Below, in pieces: positions 61,901-64,000 of a stretch of 64,000 nucleotides of DNA. The DNA lies in the NCBI GenBank assembly GCA_030867875.1, contig JAOWCC010001634.1:138404365-138468364 (forward strand), in the 5' to 3' direction. The stretch's first letter is position 1. The number at the start of each line of letters is the position of its first letter. The DNA comes from Actinernus sp. WN-2022 (taxonomy: Eukaryota; Cnidaria; Anthozoa; Actiniaria; Actinernidae). Position numbers and translations under genes: made by a program. The notes below the pieces were generated by a model. The model searched no databases, was not told where the DNA came from, and saw only the letters and a program-made list of their open reading frames with translations.

Positions 61901-64000
61901 CTAAATAAAATCCCTTTTTAGAATATTGATAATTGCCCCAATTCAAACATATTTGCCACAGTTCAAAAATATTTGCTCCGGTGGTCAGAATTGCCCCACA
62001 ACACATACAACCCTTCAATTGTATTCTAAATATAAATACAATAATTAAAAATTCATGTACTAATATTATACTTGATTAATTTTTAATTATCAATTGAAAC
62101 TAAAACTCACCTCAAATCCACTCCAACTCACCCCCAAACCTGTTCATGTAATTAAAATTACAAATAGTTATTATAATTGTGATTATGTAATTTAGGGCTC
62201 AATTACGCAAGGCCTGCTAGTCCGGTGCCTACCTTTTTCCAACAAAATTTAAATTAAAAGTTTGACATTAAGAATTGCTAAAATTCATGTATGTTTTTCT
62301 TGAAATCTTCAGAACATTTAAGGCCAACTGCTGAAAGTTTGAAAAAAATATGAAATTACATATAGTGCATGTACCTACAATGTACCTACTGTATCTACAG
62401 TACATTTTCTTTTTCAAAGTGTTAAATTGGAACCACATTTCTTTTTTGGCCTAATAAATAACTTATTATCCATCTAATCAGCCAATACAGCTGTGTATTT
62501 ATCCTCATTCGCAATTTTGCTGTTTGAGAAGTCTGTATAGAGAACAACTGTGCCTGTGCAACATCTTGAAATGTACTGACCGAGATCACAGGCAGAGGTC
62601 AATACTTTCAAGACTGCACACACAGTTTTCTTCTATAGTAAGACCAACCCTAAGCCGGTATATAACATTACTTTTTTATCTATTTTCTGTTTACTTCATG
62701 AGACAAATATTATTATTGAACAAACTCCAGTGAATTGAGAGTGCACGCACCGGTTACCGTGACTGTGGTCATATCTGAGAAATGCAAAAAGGCTGCCTGC
62801 TCCCAGAACCAAACCAACATCTATGAACTGGGAACTCTTAAAGTGCCACTACGACGAAATTTGACCATTTCTTTTGCCACTTTTTGTATTCCATAAGAAC
62901 AAACAGTGGCAGAAATATCCAAATCAGTGAATTTTTTTTGAATGGGGCCAATTAGACCACACATTTTAAAGAGAGTTTACCGTCAAAATCACGTCCGCCA
63001 TTACTCGAATCCGTTCCCGTGGGCGAGGAATGCCTAGTCATTTTTTTAGCGTATGTGACGTCATACACTTAACGCATCGTTCTCAAGTTGCTTCGAACCC
63101 ATACATTTCTTCTTATGTTGTCGACAAACTCACACTGCGAATTTTGCTGTGGTTTAGTAAATAACGACCTAAAATCTGCATCAGATTCTTCAGAACATAG
63201 TAATGTGTCTTTCTGTTTAAATTTATTGCCGGATGTTGATGATTTAGGGGGAAATAGAGCCGCTGGCGACCGAGTTGAAAGCTGGACGATGAATAGTCGC
63301 TAAAATCGCTTGGGAAGTGGCCTGCCAGTAAGTAGTGCTAGCTAGCAGAGGTTTCTTATCTTTTGGGGGTAATTTTTCCCCAGGGTATTTTCCCTGGTTC
63401 GGCTTTCAGGTTGTGCTGTTACTGGATCCGGGCTACAGGGAGAATTCAGCGGAGAAATCACTAAGGTAATGATCAGCAGTTTATAAGTCCTAAGTTTGTT
63501 CATTGTTTACAGTGAAACCCGGATAATTGCTAGTTCGTAAATGAGAGAGATCGAGAATTATCTGTGTCCCGGCAATAGATTTTCCGGCGAATCTACATTC
63601 TAAAATACAATGTAATTGCTATAAAATTAAATCGCTCTCTTGTCTAACATGAAATCGTGAATGATAAGAATTTACTAGAGACTAAAACAATGTATTGAAA
63701 CTGACTGATCTGCAGCTTTTACAGTGGCTTATCACAGAACCAAACTTTCTGTTTGACACACAAACAACTGAAACAAGGTACTTCATGAAATAATATTGGT
63801 GGTTTCTTCTGTGGTTTATTGTCTTGAAAATAAAATTAGCAGTAAATTAAAAGGCATACTACATCGATATGTTTATCTGTTTATAGGAAACAGCAATATG
63901 AGTTATTTATGATAAACTACATGTATGTTCTCAGCAAACGTAGCCGCTTATTTTTCGGTCAATCTATACTAGTACGGTCTTACCGGCTATTCCATGTGAT
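61901..64000. other. Intergenic, no gene recognised
   Basis: AT-rich. A segment starting AAAGTGCCACTACGACGAAA (about 62839) leads into a frame at 63088-63303 without recognisable domains. It may be part of a repeat, but no partner end was found. A few donor-like GTAATG/GTAAG sites near 63330 and 63465 cannot be tied to coding sequence. Confidence 0.4.

Noticed and set aside
63088..63303. 71-codon plus-strand frame near the window end
   Set aside because: No domain and no clear splice signals; probably repeat-derived.

Overview
The window looks like invertebrate, probably cnidarian (coral or sea anemone), nuclear DNA. It is AT-rich, with small phase-1 EGF exons separated by long introns full of young and nested transposable elements (BEL/Pao, CR1/L2-like LINEs, Tc1-like, TTAA-flanked and 9-bp-TSD elements, many hairpin MITEs, Pol III-derived repeats). 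The assignment to Cnidaria is an inference; no single sequence proves it.

The main content is one large plus-strand gene. I could follow it through 17 exons from 9743 to 50191 with GT-AG junctions and one continuous frame (about 2,479 codons visible; the signal-peptide exon was not found). It encodes a type I membrane protein. Domain order is EMI-like, EGF, six calcium-binding EGFs, two sushi/CCP modules, an EGF followed by a long unrecognised beta-rich ectodomain, and a single 3.95-kb exon. That exon carries a coiled coil, Cys-rich segment, glycine-rich hydrophobic stretch, second Cys-rich segment and second coiled coil, a furin-type RKRR site, two Ig-like domains, an RTRR site and an unrecognised membrane-proximal module. 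A GCC2/GCC3 (ephrin-receptor-like) Cys module, a transmembrane helix and a short basic tail with an NPSY motif follow. I do not recognise this architecture as a named gene.

Region by region: 1-9742 is intergenic and repeat-rich, with a LINE remnant at 7940. 9743-21000 holds the EMI/EGF exons, with a decayed BEL/Pao element in one intron, a 5S-rRNA-like relic and a broken duplicate EGF exon. 21000-36117 is one 15-kb intron. It holds an apparently intact DD37E Tc1-like transposon and an 11.4-kb inverted-repeat-bounded block with nested elements. Two of those have 9-bp TSDs and both carry fragments of a RecQ-like helicase; two others are TTAA-flanked and share a single TTAA. 36118-50191 holds the rest of the gene, with a LINE split by a long-TIR element and a tandem duplication across an exon end. 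50192-64000 is mostly repeats. It also contains minus-strand exons of a BEN-domain-like gene at about 57963-59372 (the last exon has a 14-bp tandem duplication that changes the frame), a striking TGCATGCA/octamer cluster at about 57 kb, and minisatellites at about 61 kb.
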